Positions 39,961-51,895 of a DNA stretch of 64,000 bases are shown piece by piece. Under the pieces are notes generated by a model that ran no database searches, was not told the DNA's origin, and saw only the letters and a program-made list of their open reading frames with translations. Position numbers and translations under genes: made by a program. Positions within the stretch are counted from its first letter, which is position 1, and every line of letters starts with the position of its first letter. The stretch comes from Acanthococcus lagerstroemiae (Eukaryota; Arthropoda; Insecta; Hemiptera; Eriococcidae), in assembly GCA_031841125.1 (NCBI GenBank), contig CM063112.1:11496603-11560602 (forward strand). The letters are read 5' to 3'.

Positions 39961-42180
39961 TGCTGTGTATGAGGTTTTTCATTCCTCTCGTCGAGTACTA
40001 CATCATTCTTTCAGTTTGCTCACCAGAACTGAGACACCCTGCAAAATTTTAGAACGCTATAAACACGAGTACGCTAACCGTCATTTTCATCGTTCCAATC
40101 GCCGTGCAACCTCGATCGTCGTCGCGGGCAGCGTCGATCATCGCCCGCGACACGTTTGCCCGTCAACGGAAAAAGTAAAGATAGAAATGGCGGGCGGCTC
40201 CGCATACTCGAGTTTATAGTGATTTAGTATAATCAGGTTACAGTCGTCGCCTATTTTCAAGTGGTTAATTTTGCGAATGAATAGATATGGAAAGTGGTGT
40301 CGGAGGGTTTCTTCTAGGGGTAGACAAAACCGAATTTTCGACAAGGAATAAAAAATATAGAAAGTTTTCGAAAGCGGCGTTAACGAGCAAGAAATGGTGG
40401 TAAATCTCTAAAATCTTGTAAAGTTCGTTTCTGGAATCTCTAAAGGCGCCTTCTCATAAACTGGTTGATTTTTTTCATTTTTTCATTTTTTAGAGAGGGG
40501 GAGGTATAATGTACTCCCGTGTCTTTCATTCCGATGCCGCAGGTGCTGGAGCGTCTCTGTTCCTCAACTTCTGCTAATAGAGCTTTTCATTCGTCATGTC
40601 ACTGGTGTGCAGAGTCATCGCCCATCATTCACAGTTCATGCCCAACATCAGTCCGCTGTTTTTGGCCGAAAAAATTCCTCTTTGGGTGGTAGTCAGTCAC
40701 CTTCAATCGAGCGACATACAGTCGATAACTACAATTCCGTTTTAGTATCAGAACAGCCGTTTTAAAAGTCGTATAACTCTTTTTTTTCGACCGAATCTTT
40801 TATCCTCTCGTTCTCACTCTCCGCTCTTTCATTCACGTTCGATTATTAAAATTTTACGATCGCGCATTTTCGACGCCCGCCCGGGGCCGCTATTCGATGC
40901 AGCGGATCGCCAATTTTTTTTTTCAAATGCGTGCGTATTACGGCGCGCACGGCACAACGGCACGGCGGAGCTTATAAAATTTTATCGAATTAATTTGCCG
41001 CGGTGAAAGGTAACCGGTTGGTTAGCGGTTTTTACGAAGTCTTTCTTTCTTTCTGTCTTTCTATGTTTCGTTCTTTCTTTCTTTCTTTCCCTTCCTCGTA
41101 CTCGTATACCTGCTCAATTTACACTCGACGGAGCCGCCATTTTCTATTTGACGAGTGTTAGCAATGTCTGAGTGTGCATTCGCATTACATCGTACACCGA
41201 GTTACGCAAAATGACACAACCGACTCGGCAGCACTGGAAAATGACCATCACCAGCACCGGTGATCCTGGAGGGACTGAGCACGTTGCATGATGTGCGAAT
41301 GAATTTTTTTTTTTTTTACCTCTTTCTCTTTATACTCGCATCAGCGATCTCGTAATATTGTTACGTCAAAATGGCGAGCACGCCTACCTGGTTGGTCTAG
41401 CTGAGGCACACGCACACACAGATGGGTACCTCCGATGAGCGCAATTACAATTTAATAAAAACTTTTTGAAAGAAAAGTAATTGAAAAAAAAAGTATATAA
41501 TTTACTGTCGTATATAGTATGTACGTTTATAGTATGTAACGCATAACTTTCCTACAAGGTGTATGTGAAATAGATAAGGTGTCGTTGACCTGTCGGTTAA
41601 TCACCCCGGCTTGCCCACTTATTATCAGCTTATATGTTTCGTATTGTTTGAACTTTTCCGAGCAAACTGTACGCAGATAAACTAATACACGAAGCTTCGT
41701 ACAATTAGTTATTTTCATTCTCTGTCGCTGTTTCTTTCTTTTTTTTTTCCTTCTTCTTTCTTACTTCGGTTTTAGCCTCTCGAGCGGACGTACATTTTAG
41801 GTTTTGTTTACATAAACGTCAAAACGTGCAGAGTCCGACGGAGACTCGAAATATTTTTCAAGTATAGGGCAAAATGTACGTGCGGTGGAAATGGAAGTTG
41901 CTCGTGTTGTCGAACGGATTCGCTACACTGCGCCTTCGTCTATCCGAATTCCACAACCGACGTTTGAAATTCGAAATTCAACATTTGCAGGAGGGGGCTG
42001 TGCGTAGAATGCGAACCAGAACACGATTCTGCCTATTTCCCTTTTTTGAAAACCGACTACAGAATCTTCTTCCTTCGCCGAAAGCCGGCCAACATTCGCG
42101 ATATTGATTTGAAATTCCAACGACCCGCGTCTATCGAGAAACGCGAATCGTGGGCTGAGGGGTTGTCTAATTATCACTGG
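39961..42180. promoter_or_regulatory. CpG-rich block, candidate regulatory region
   Basis: High CpG density from about 40060 to 42130. Includes a perfect 9-bp dyad, GTCGCGGGC (40121-40129) with GCCCGCGAC (40143-40151), (CTTT)n stretches at 41038-41090 and T tracts. A short plus-strand frame at 41874-42107 (MYVRWKWKLLVLSNGFATLR) is not recognised as a protein. Probably promoter, enhancer or untranslated exon. Confidence 0.35.
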
Positions 42181-42380
42181 AAACCATGTTTGCTTTCCAA
42201 AAAAGCGATAGTTTGACGTTTGTGAGTAACGTGATTGCAGGTTGTTACATGTTCAAGGGATCGAGGATGCTCAACAGCGACCTTTCGACTGATTTACTTA
42301 ATATGACATGTACGTTCGGTGGAGGGAATTCGAATTTTGCAAATTTAAGTTTGTCATGCTGATGTACAGTCCAGTATATT
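42181..42380. other. Short unassigned stretch
   Basis: Nothing recognised. Confidence 0.35.
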
Positions 42381-42510
42381 AGTTATTGTAAATACTGCAC
42401 GTCGTAGCCCCTTGTGAATAGGTGGGGGGAAGAAGGGCGGGTAAATAAGGAGATGACTTCAAAAACGAATTCAGTGCCTCAGAAAATCCTGTTTTCAGTA
42501 CATTGATCAC

Positions 42511-43086
42511 TAGAGCTCGGAATTCCATGCGCTTCAAATATTGTTTTATGCGCATAAAACATGCATTTATTTTCGTCAAAATATGACAAAATATGCTTTT
42601 ATCTAGCAACAATACACTTTTATGCAACATCGATATGGGTATCCTTTGAAAGGATTTTTTAATTTGAAGGTCATTTTTTAAAACAGAAGTGTGCAGAAAA
42701 TTAAACAAATGAAAAGAAAGAGGGTAAATGTTTTCGATTTTATTTCAAATAATTCAGTACGAAATTTTTTTTCAGAATTTCTTGGTTTTTTTTTCAGGTT
42801 TGCCATTTTCAGTGGGAAAAAAAATGGTGAAAAAAAATTTGGACAAAATCTTCAAAATGTGACTGAAAAATGAAAAAAAGAAAGGTCAAAATATGATGAA
42901 TATGCGCTTAAAATGTCTAAAATATGCAAAAACATGCATTTATACCCAAAATATGCAAAATATGCCCTATCAAATTGGGCTCATTTTACTCAGAATGTTA
43001 TGATTTGCAAAGATCTATAAATACACGATATGCGCGATATTCTCTAATCTTGAAAAACATGACAAATCATGAAATTCCGAGCTCTA
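42511..43086. mobile_element. hAT-type element F, non-autonomous, inside array E
   Basis: Starts TAGAGCTCGGAATTCCATG and ends CATGAAATTCCGAGCTCTA, near-perfect inverted ends. TTGATCAC flanks it exactly at 42503-42510 and 43087-43094 (8-bp duplication). The 576-bp interior is AT-rich with many AAAATATGCA words. No transposase. Confidence 0.88.
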
Positions 43087-43861
43087 TTGATCACCAACAT
43101 ACGTAACGTTGAAAATTGCACGTTTCAGCCTTTTGTGAATCAGTGGACTAGGAGGGGAGGGGGGATTACTGAGGAAATTACCTCAAAAATGAATTCAGCG
43201 CCTGCCAGCTTACATAACATTGAAAACTGCATGTCTTAGTCCCCTGTGAATCAATAGGAGAAGGGAACCACCGAAAAAATAACTTCAAAAATGAATTCAG
43301 CGCCTCAGAGAACCCTATTTTCAATACAAGTATACGTAACATTGAAAACTCCACGTCTCAGCTCCCTGTAAATCAGTAGTAAGGGGAGGGGGTAGTTGAG
43401 AAAATGACCTCAAAAATGAATTTAGCGCCATAGAGAATCCTATTTTTAATACATTGTTCACTAGTATACGTGTAATATGGAAAACTGCACGTCTCAGCTC
43501 CTTGTGAATCAGTGGAGGGGAGGGGGTAACTGAGAAAATGACCTCAAAAATGAATTCAGCGCCTCAAAAAACTCTTTTAATACATTGTTCACCAGCATAC
43601 GTAACATTGAAAATTGCACCTCTCATTCCCTTGTGAATCAGAGGAGGAGAGGGGGGTTACTGAGGAGATGACCTTAAAAATGAATTCATCGTCTCAGAGA
43701 CCCTATTTTTAATACGTGGTTCGCCTACATACATAATATTGAGAATTGCACGTTTGAGCCCCCCGTGATCAATTTTAGTGGGGATGGCTGAGAAAATAAC
43801 CTCAAAAAACGAATTTAGCGTCTCAGCGAACCTTGTTTGCAGTTCATTGTAGGCCAAAATT

Positions 43862-44093
43862 TCGATGGGGTTGCGCAAGATGGGCCATTCTGATACTTTC
43901 AGCTTGTAAGTTCCAGCAGTTTTTCGCATCTGCAGTATTAAGCAAGGAATGCCAGTCAACTAGGGCTAAACTACGTGATTCAGTTTGGCCCCAGCAGATT
44001 GGCCCTTACTACCTGATAACTGTAGATGCGACAAATTACTTCAGCTCGTAGACAGAAAATATCAGATGGCCCTTCTTGCGCAACACCATCGAG
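43862..44093. mobile_element. MITE L with ~34-bp inverted ends, inside array E
   Basis: Left end TCGATGGGGTTGCGCAAGAT then GGGCCATTCTGATA; right end is its inverse, TATCAGATGGCCC then TTCTTGCGCAACACCATCGA, with about three differences. Length is about 232 bp. It interrupts a unit between the AGTTCATTGT and AGTAACATTGAAAATTGC landmarks. Confidence 0.75.
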
Positions 44094-44205
44094 TAACATT
44101 GAAAATTGCTCATTTCAGGTTTCTTTTTAGTGGGTGTGACTAAGAAAATAACCTCATAAACGAATTTAGCGACTTCGAAAAGCTTATTTTCGATATATTT
44201 AAAGA

Positions 44206-45085
44206 ACCACCCTCAAATTTTGGTTTTGATCCCTAGGGGAGTCTGTTGGGTGAGGATTAGGACCAAACAGCAAAAAGAGATGTAACGTGTCTGGAAAGCA
44301 TGTAAACAGAGTTTTATTCATTTCCATTATGTCTCTGTGAGTGTCATAAAAATTATTCACTTTTACGAAAATGAATCATCAGCTGTTGATCTTTAGAAAA
44401 TTTTTTCACTAAATTTTGAATCGGTATATCTTTACTACAGTCCAGAGAACAATATTGCGTTTAGTCGAAATATTTTTTTTTTCAAAATTATTTTTAGGAT
44501 TTTTTAAAGCAATAGTATGTATTTGCCTATATGGGAAATCCTATGTAAGCTGTAATCACGTTGAGGAACTCCTTAAAATTATTTTATTCCATACAAATTT
44601 TGGTTGGTGTATTTTTACAAAAACTAAAGCGCATGTAGCTCGGAAACGCATAGAATTTCGAAAAACGCCGTTTGGTGAAACCCTGTCACGCGAGTTGGAA
44701 CTGAGGTAAACCAATATTCTTAAAACATGATTTTAGGAACTGTAAACGCTTCTTAAGAAGTTGGGAGTGAAATTGATTGTGCACAATTTGGGAGTCTCGA
44801 TAACATTGTAATGAGTCTTAACAAAGTCTCAACTATAAGAGTTCTGATATAGTTCACACAACTTTTGAGGAATCTTCTCGACTCTACCGAAGCCTCTCAA
44901 AGTCTCAGCACAGTCCCACGGAGGCTTAAATAGTCTAAAAAAATCTTGATGAGTCTGGGAGCCCATTCTTCCAACTGCTTGACTCCAGGTCCACCACCGG
45001 TGTTCCAGATCTCTGGATCACTGGCCCACGAGAAAAAATCAGTGATGTGCATGGAATGGTTTAGTAGATGATAGAAATAGAACCT
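44206..45085. other. No gene seen; AT-rich
   Basis: The plus-strand frame at 44416-44709 has no recognisable domain. Irregular AGTCTC / GAGTCTTAACAAAGTCTC words at 44780-44960 resemble those at 22380-22560. Confidence 0.4.
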
Positions 45086-45530
45086 ACCGAGTACAGAAAG
45101 GACTTGAATACCAGAAAGTTATACAGCTTCAAGGCACTTTAAGAGAGGGCGAATCTGAAGTGGTCATATTGAGTGATTACCAGAGAGTTTTGTTCGTATA
45201 TTTTATTAAGGAACTACAATTTTAATTGCAACCTGCCACAGTTGATAAAAGTAATTATGTGACGGGGCTAAGAAATAATCGGTCGATACTAGTTAGGGGA
45301 GTGAGATAGAGGACTGTTATTGAGTTCGATTCAGAAGATCAAGTTAATGCCTCCTTAGAAGCCTCCTGGTGGAGTCTGATTCATCCAGCAGGGAGACTGC
45401 TTGCACGTTAGGATACAGTTTCAAGGCACTGTGAGAAAAGACGAATCTGAAGTGGCAATTCTGAATGATTACCAGAGATGATAATGGATTCAGTAGCGGA
45501 TCATGAAATCTTCAGATAAAAAAGATTATG
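45086..45530. repeat. Two-copy direct repeat, ~305-bp spacing
   Basis: TTCAAGGCACTNTNAGAGANG, then CGAATCTGAAGTGG, then GANTGATTACCAGAGA occur at ~45128 and ~45420. The intervening sequence is only partly shared. Confidence 0.6.
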
Positions 45531-46505
45531 CATGTTAAAAAGATCCTAGGATCTTTAAGAAATCATTGGATTTGTGATCTGAATGATCCTGATATTTTCA
45601 TGATTAAGAATCATTTCTTTTCATAATGATCTTTTAATCTAAATCTATGATTTTTCTGACTTCACCAAATGATCTGTAATGGCGTAGCAAAGGGAGAGGG
45701 AGATGGCGAACCTTCCCCAAGAGTTTAATAATTAGCTTCAGTTAGAATGTCAGTAGCTTTCAGTTGGAAAATCTCGGAAAATTTGAAACTTTATGAGACG
45801 TTTCTGTCTGCTTGTACAGTTTGAAAGAGTGAAGAAATGGCATTTTTTATCGGAGACTTTCGAGTTGCAAAATTCCCTCTCCCTCCCTCCCCCAGAGTTA
45901 CCTTTCGGTACATCTCTATCAGTAGATTATGATTTTAAATCATGGGTCCATAATCATGTCCATCCTTGCTCATCTTGGGGTAGAAATATGGTAGCAGTCG
46001 CACGGTTTTTCAACATGGTTGATTAAGGAATGATAGTACTATCAGTGTGGGAAAAGGGAATTATGAGAATTGTTAATTCCAAAATTTGTATTTCATTTAA
46101 AATGCACAAAATCGGATTGCCGCGAGAAATAGGATGGAAAGTGAGCGGAGGTCCACAGTGCATCTGGATGGGTTGTTGTACCCCCTCGAGGTCTTCCGAG
46201 AGCGCCACTTCGAAAGTCCACTTTTTTTTTAATTTCCCAGAAAATTACCTATCTCTGATATTTCTGACATCGTGCAGTCGCAATGGGTGTCGAATGGCTC
46301 TCGCTCGTTCCGAATATTCTTGATTGCCTTCCCCCTCCCGCCTCTTCTCGAGCTGTTGATTCTCGCAAATATTTTGGACGAATCTCAGTAACTGATCTGA
46401 CGTCTAGCATGATAAGAGGCTGACCGATTTCGCTGCACTCTTATCAGTTGCAAACAAAATTTTCATCTTTCGACTATAAACTTTTCGTGATACATATGTG
46501 ACTTG
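45531..46505. other. No gene seen
   Basis: Includes repeated GATC/GATT words (45530-45660) and a T-rich run at 46220. No motif recognised. Confidence 0.4.
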
Positions 46506-46995
46506 AGATTAACCGGGCTGCTGGCGTCGATTCAAAAAACGATATACATTAATTTGTCCGGTCTTCCTGCCCCTTCTTGCCGGTCCTCTGGCGAGAATTT
46601 CGGATGCTGAGCCCGATGCGGGCTGCGTGTATGTACCGGACGCAGAGAAGACCCGGACCGGTGAATTCTCGATCTGTTTCGCTCATCCGCCTTCACCGGA
46701 AGCGGGTGGCAAAATCACGGCGACTGAGAAATATGACCAAAATAAATGGCGGAGGAAACTCGCTGTAGTGCACAGCCAACGTGGACTAATCGATCAGAAT
46801 TTTTAATATGGCGGAACGGCGCGCCGTCATGCAATAACAGTAAAAAGAAATGTAATTTCGTGTAAGAATGACATTTTATACAGCCGACCTGCGGGGTCGT
46901 GATCGATAGTTCGTAATTTTTGGCGATTTTCAGGGCGGAAGAGACACGGATTCGCGGCTGATGGAAGACCTGACAGATTGAATTCCTGATTTAGT
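46506..46995. promoter_or_regulatory. CpG-rich block with ~98-codon open frame
   Basis: A plus-strand frame without a Met start runs from a stop near 46512 to one near 46805. It includes AEPDAGCVYVPDAEKTRTGE, FSICFAHPPSPEAGGK and KYDQNKWRRKLAVVHSQRG. A pyrimidine tract (TCCGGTCTTCCTGCCCCTTC) precedes the GC-rich part, and a possible acceptor follows at GGCGAG. It could be an exon, or simply CpG-rich promoter DNA with ATGGCGG-like words near 46815. I do not recognise the peptide. Confidence 0.3.
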
Positions 46996-48765
46996 TTATT
47001 TGTTCGTAGGTTCCCCCTTTCATTCGCCTATCTAGGTCATGTAGGAGGGGTGCGGGTAAAACTGACTATAATGTTTACTTGATCAACATCTGACTCATTG
47101 GCACGTGACATATGAGCTGTGTAACTGAGAATTTCACAATTTTTGCCCTGCAAGTTCCCCACTATCAAGATTAGCCTCATTTTCCATAAATTTTAAAAAT
47201 TTTTACTTTATTGACGAGACCGTGTACTATTTTTTTGCAGACTAAACTCCGTGAGCCTTATTAGCAGCGCATTTACATTCGCTAATTGAATAACCTCGCA
47301 CAGTGGTGGCGATCTTAAGGGATGAAGGAGCAAATTCTGCATAGAAAACCCAAGAAAACTGTTACTGAATCGATTCTCTTCATATTAGGCACCTCCTCCA
47401 CACCCAATTTCAGTAACATTGAACTTTTTTCTTGCTTGACGAAAAAATATTAATGATATAAAAAATGTTTCCCTCTCTGTCCAATGACAAATTTTCAGTA
47501 TTTCTCGGTGGAATTTTTATTTCGAGGCCTCGAATGTGGTCCGATGTAAAATTTGATAAAGTAACCAGAATCAGCAGCCTACGAAACCCTCATTTTCATG
47601 CTTAGAAATGTGCAAGTCGCCGCCACTGTCTGGTATTCGAGTTCTAGCGAGAAAACAAACGAACCCCGTCAAATTCGATGTACATAATAAAACACATTTC
47701 AAAAAGACTACAACAAAAATTCAGTCGATGCAGAAGATGAAATGGAAACAGTTGAAATACAATAACAAAGCGGTGTTGCCAGCCACTAAAATAGCGAAGA
47801 AAGATATTCCAAAAAAGTTTCTCTAAAAGCAAACTGGTACGATGGTATTTAAAAATAATAAAAAGTCAAACGATACGACTCATGATAATTATATGAAAAC
47901 ACTGTTACCTCGTTTGTTAAAGTTCTGGCTGCATGGGGGAAACAAGAAAAAAAAATGAATGGAAAAATGAAACGACATTTTCGTTGTTCGATACCTGAGA
48001 CCATTCTTGTACTGTAAATGTTCGAGCGGGGCTTCCCTCGCATGAGATGAGCGTATTTATCTTGGATATTCAACTCGAGTATTTTACTGTGAGTATGGAA
48101 AATGATTCGACCAAAGTTTTAGACGATTTTGTATAAGTTATTTGTCGCAAACAACAACACTGAGAGATTCGCCGATTTTTAACCAACCATTTAGCTTCTC
48201 ATACCACCACCTCCCCCTCTCTATCGGATTCCCGTACCTGAAGACTGAAGGATATTGCCACAGGAGCTTTTTTCTATCAGAGTTTCTGGGAAAAAAACAA
48301 ACTCAAACCCCCCGATACTTAGGTTCCTTTTCCTGGACACTTTCGCCGTAGAATATTGTAAACTTTGAACTTGCATACCCCTCCTCCCCGGCTTCGTACA
48401 CGAAAAATAACAACATAAACCATAGACATACCGACTGGAGGATCCCTCTCACCTTGAGATCGAAAAATCGTGTTTTACAACACATTTTTAACTAGTTTTT
48501 TAAAAAGGTTCCTCCTTTTTCATGCTTTTGCGTTTTGAATTCGCCGCTGACATAAACTGTTTTGATTTGTAATGCTTTCAGAAAAGTTCTGATAGATGTT
48601 GCGATTGGAGCAACCCTCTAAAAAATTGGCCCTCTCTTCCCTCCCTCAGTTCTGACCAAAATTCTCAAAAACCAGTAAGATTTTATTCTAGTCTTTACTC
48701 TATGGGCATTAGTGATTTCAAGTTAATCGGATCAAAAGTAGTGATGACCTGATAGACCCGTTCCT
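46996..48765. other. No gene seen
   Basis: Unassigned AT-rich DNA. The Lys-rich plus-strand frame at 47608-47826 reflects A-rich composition. Confidence 0.4.
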
Positions 48766-48769
48766 TGGG

Positions 48770-49030
48770 TGGCGGAGAGGGGATTTTATTTTCCAAATTC
48801 GGCCGCAGAATTCAAAATGAATTTTTTTTTGCTCGGTAATTCAAGTTTGAAGGTTGGAGATGATATTCCGAATTCGAACGCAGAATTGTTTTTTTTTTCT
48901 TGCTTGGTAACTGACATTTGGAGGTTGGAAGTGATATTTTGTCCCAAATTCGAATGCAAAATTCCATTCTTTTGGTTGGTAGCTGAAAACTGAAATTTAG
49001 AGCTGGAAAGTGATATCTTGTCCACCCCCC
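48770..49030. repeat. Tandem repeat, ~75-85 bp, three units
   Basis: Units contain CAAATTCG(G/A)(C/A)(C/T)GCA(G/A)AATT and GGTTGGA(G/A)(A/G)TGATATT, at about 48790, 48870 and 48945. Confidence 0.65.
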
Positions 49031-49105
49031 CCCCAAGAAATTAAAAAAAATAATAAGTAGGACCTGTTAATCGTACATAAAAATTCTTGCATGTACAAAT
49101 GCATA
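49031..49105. other. Short unassigned stretch
   Basis: C11 run near 49023-49033. Otherwise nothing. Confidence 0.35.
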
Positions 49106-49107
49106 CC

Positions 49108-49325
49108 TCAAGAACACAGGTTTTAATAATGGTCCTTTATCTAGTTATATCGGAGATTTGCCACCCTCTCCGCAGCCTCCATCCCCTTCATCACCTTGAT
49201 AACTGAGTGCATTAGCCTGTACATATGTTTTAATAATGGCCCTTCATCTAGTAATATGGGAGATCGGACACCTCTACCCAGCCTCCTGCCCCTCCATCAC
49301 TTTGGTGACTGAGTGCATCAGCCTG
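49108..49325. repeat. Two-unit tandem repeat, ~107 bp
   Basis: TTTTAATAATGG(T/C)CCTT(T/C)ATCTAG and ACTGAGTGCAT(T/C)AGCCTGT each occur twice (~49120/49228 and ~49202/49310). Confidence 0.8.
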
Positions 49326-49775
49326 TGTACTCTGTAGATTCACTGGAAGACTATTGAGAAAGTAACGGAGTTACATTTGAAATGAATCTTGAATTTAATA
49401 ACAAACGATTTTGGGGGGTTTCTAAAGTTGTGACAAAAAAGTTAATTTTCAGCTTCATTCGAAACTAATGACTGAGTTATTATGGTAGCGTGCGAATCAC
49501 AAACAGCTTAACTTGTACAAAAACTCGACCACGTAACATCGACATGTTAGGGGTTCTCAAGGTTCACTTATACATAGTTGCTGGTTTGCGATGAATTACT
49601 ACTTTTTTTAGCAATGCTAAAGGGTAAGAAATGTGAAAACTGTATTTTTAGGAACCCATTTAGGAACCAATAACTGAAGAACTAATGTCACGCAAGTGAA
49701 TTTGTGCAAGTATAGTGTCAGTGACAAGTCCCGTTTCTTATCGATTGGTCAATAAATTTCAAGAATGCGGCTTGA
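49326..49775. other. No gene seen
   Basis: Unassigned. Confidence 0.4.
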
Positions 49776-49777
49776 AG

Positions 49778-49925
49778 TTGCTATTTTTGTCACAACTTTG
49801 GGCACTCTTACAATCAGTATCGGAAATTGGACCCGAGACAAGAGGGTTTATATTTGTCGTAACTTTGGGCACCCTTACCATCAGCGTTGGAAATTGGACC
49901 CGAGTTAAGAAGGTCTTCTCTTCTC
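49778..49925. repeat. Two-unit tandem repeat, ~73 bp
   Basis: GT(C/A)ACAACTTTGGGCAC-like and GGAAATTGGACCCGAG segments occur twice. Just downstream, GGGTGTAAGGACAAATCTGA is also duplicated (about 50109 and 50132). Confidence 0.75.
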
Positions 49926-50217
49926 CCCGGAATGAGTCAAATGACTGTTTGTCGTCAAAAGTAAATTTTTAGGAAAGTGATACGATTTGTTGAGAATCGT
50001 ATTTCGACAGCTATTGTGAGAACAGAGTTTGGGATGAAGAGATCAATTTCAAAATGGGGCTTTACTATGCTGCATCATCTCGCTGCATTAGATGATGTTA
50101 CTGAAATTGGGTGTAAGGACAAATCTGATTGGGTGTAAGGACAAATCTGACGCGAGTGAGGGTTTTTCAAGGCCCTTTTTTTTTTCTTTTTCAAAGGCTA
50201 AGATCTTTATCAGAACC

Positions 50218-50351
50218 CGGGCTCGGCCCCAAAGCGTTCCCCTCGGCCCTGATGTGATGCCCGAAAGGGTAGTTTCCGGTGCTGGGGTGCGGTGTCATAG
50301 GGGCCCTTTTGGCATGCGTGCATCGCCATACGTCCCAGCATACCATCTTCG
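50218..50351 (-). repeat. Element A copy 9, 8-bp target duplication, longest copy
   Basis: A reverse 134-bp copy flanked by TCAGAACC at 50210-50217 and 50352-50359. It carries the extra end CGGCCCCAAAGCGTTCCCCT shared with the copy at 8006-8127, so this is probably the full element and the 112-115-bp copies are shorter at that end. Confidence 0.82.
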
Positions 50352-50359
50352 TCAGAACC

Positions 50360-51895
50360 ATGAATCAAAATTCGAATAAATAAGCCAAACTAAATTGAAA
50401 ATAAACAGGTTTTGTTCAGCTGTATATGAAACGTCTCTTTCCAAAAAGTGTTATCTCCATTTTTGACTTTTTTGACGTGAACACTGATTCTCACAGAGAA
50501 TGTTGGCCCGCACTAAGCGGTAGCACTGGCTGCGCAGAACTACCAATGTTTGTGCTGTATAATATTGGGGGCGCAACTCTGCGGTGAAACTGTTCTTTTC
50601 CAAAAGATGTTAACTCCATTGTTAAGACTGAACGAAGTAAGGGATTTTTCAGACAGAATTCTCATTTACGATACTGACTTTCCTCATTTTTGGTAGAAAC
50701 CCTTTGAAAATATGATAAGTAGTCATATACCTAAAATACCCAGGATAAGTTGCTCAACAGAAAAATGACGTCCCAGTACCTCTTCCATGTTACGTGAATG
50801 TAACGTACATTTACAAGTCAGGAAAAAGAGACCTTTATAATGATGAATTTTAGAGTCATTCTCTTCGTACTTTCGTTAAAATCACGTGCTACAACAGACC
50901 TATGTTCTCGCCCTTTGGCCATCTCATATACTGTAGCAATATTGACTCTCAACAGCGTCCACTAGTATGGTCTGTGGTCATTCAAAGCTGCAACACATTA
51001 CCAGTGCTTGCTAGGTGACTATGTGATAGCAATCCTGTAGCCAAAGGCTCACATTGAAATTCAAAATTTTAGATTTTTGGTTGGTGTTATTCAGTTGAAA
51101 TTTTATGTAACAAGGTCTTGCCCGGTTCCAGAATTCATCTACAAGGGTGGATTTTATGGTGGTGCCCCCCTCCCACGAATTCAAAAAATTTACTTAATTC
51201 CAAAAGAATTGCTGTGGAAAATCCAAGTTTGGTTTGTCTAAAGTAATTATTTCACCATTTCACATGCCCCCCCCCCTCCCCGAAGACCGACCTTGAACAG
51301 AATTGACTATCCGAATAGAATTGAATGATTTTCCACAAACGTTGATGTCCAAAAGATGCTTAGAAAATGCATTATTATTATTGGTAGTGAGAATGTTCGC
51401 ACTCTAATATCTCAGTTGCTATATCTAATAGCGATGTGGCAGTTTGACAGAATTGTCAAGACTCCGACTGTATCCAGTGTCACTGATAATTCTAATTCTA
51501 AATTTTGGCATGACCGCCGTTTTGGGGAAACTACTGTTCAGTTCTTGCTCTGAAATTGAGACTGCAGGAGTTGGACAACTTAATCATAGATTGTAGTTTT
51601 TAGGAGCAAATTTCTCTGTAAGACTAAACATTTTTGATTTTTTGATTTTCATTCCCAATTTTGAAAGTGTTGCAAACTCGTGTACCGATTTACTCGCATC
51701 AAGTTGCAGTTCCAAGTGTAGGCAACATGAATTGCAGTCCTTTAGGATACTTAAAATGATTTATACGGCGACTATAAGAACAAACAAGAACTGCAGTACA
51801 GGTCTGAAAATGCTAATAACGATGACGACGTTGCCAATAATTCAATCGTATAACTATTACAGTTATTGGTCGTAATTTATACCGTGTTAGAATTT
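50360..51895. other. No gene seen; one weak duplication
   Basis: CTTTTCCAAAA(A/G)(G/A)TGTTA(T/A)CTCCATT occurs twice (~50430 and ~50595). A C10 run lies near 51270. No coding motif. Confidence 0.4.

Larger units (their letters stand above)
42381..44205. repeat. Tandem repeat family E, locus 2 (about 9 units)
   Basis: The box AA(T/C)GAATT(C/T)AGCGCCTCAG occurs near 42463, 43188, 43288, 43416, 43549, 43678, 43808 and 44160, about 100-133 bp apart after removing the two inserted MITEs. Each unit also holds CGTAACATTGAAAA(C/T)TGCACG and CCCTGTGAATCAGTGG-like segments. The same family as 25020-25400. Confidence 0.85.
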
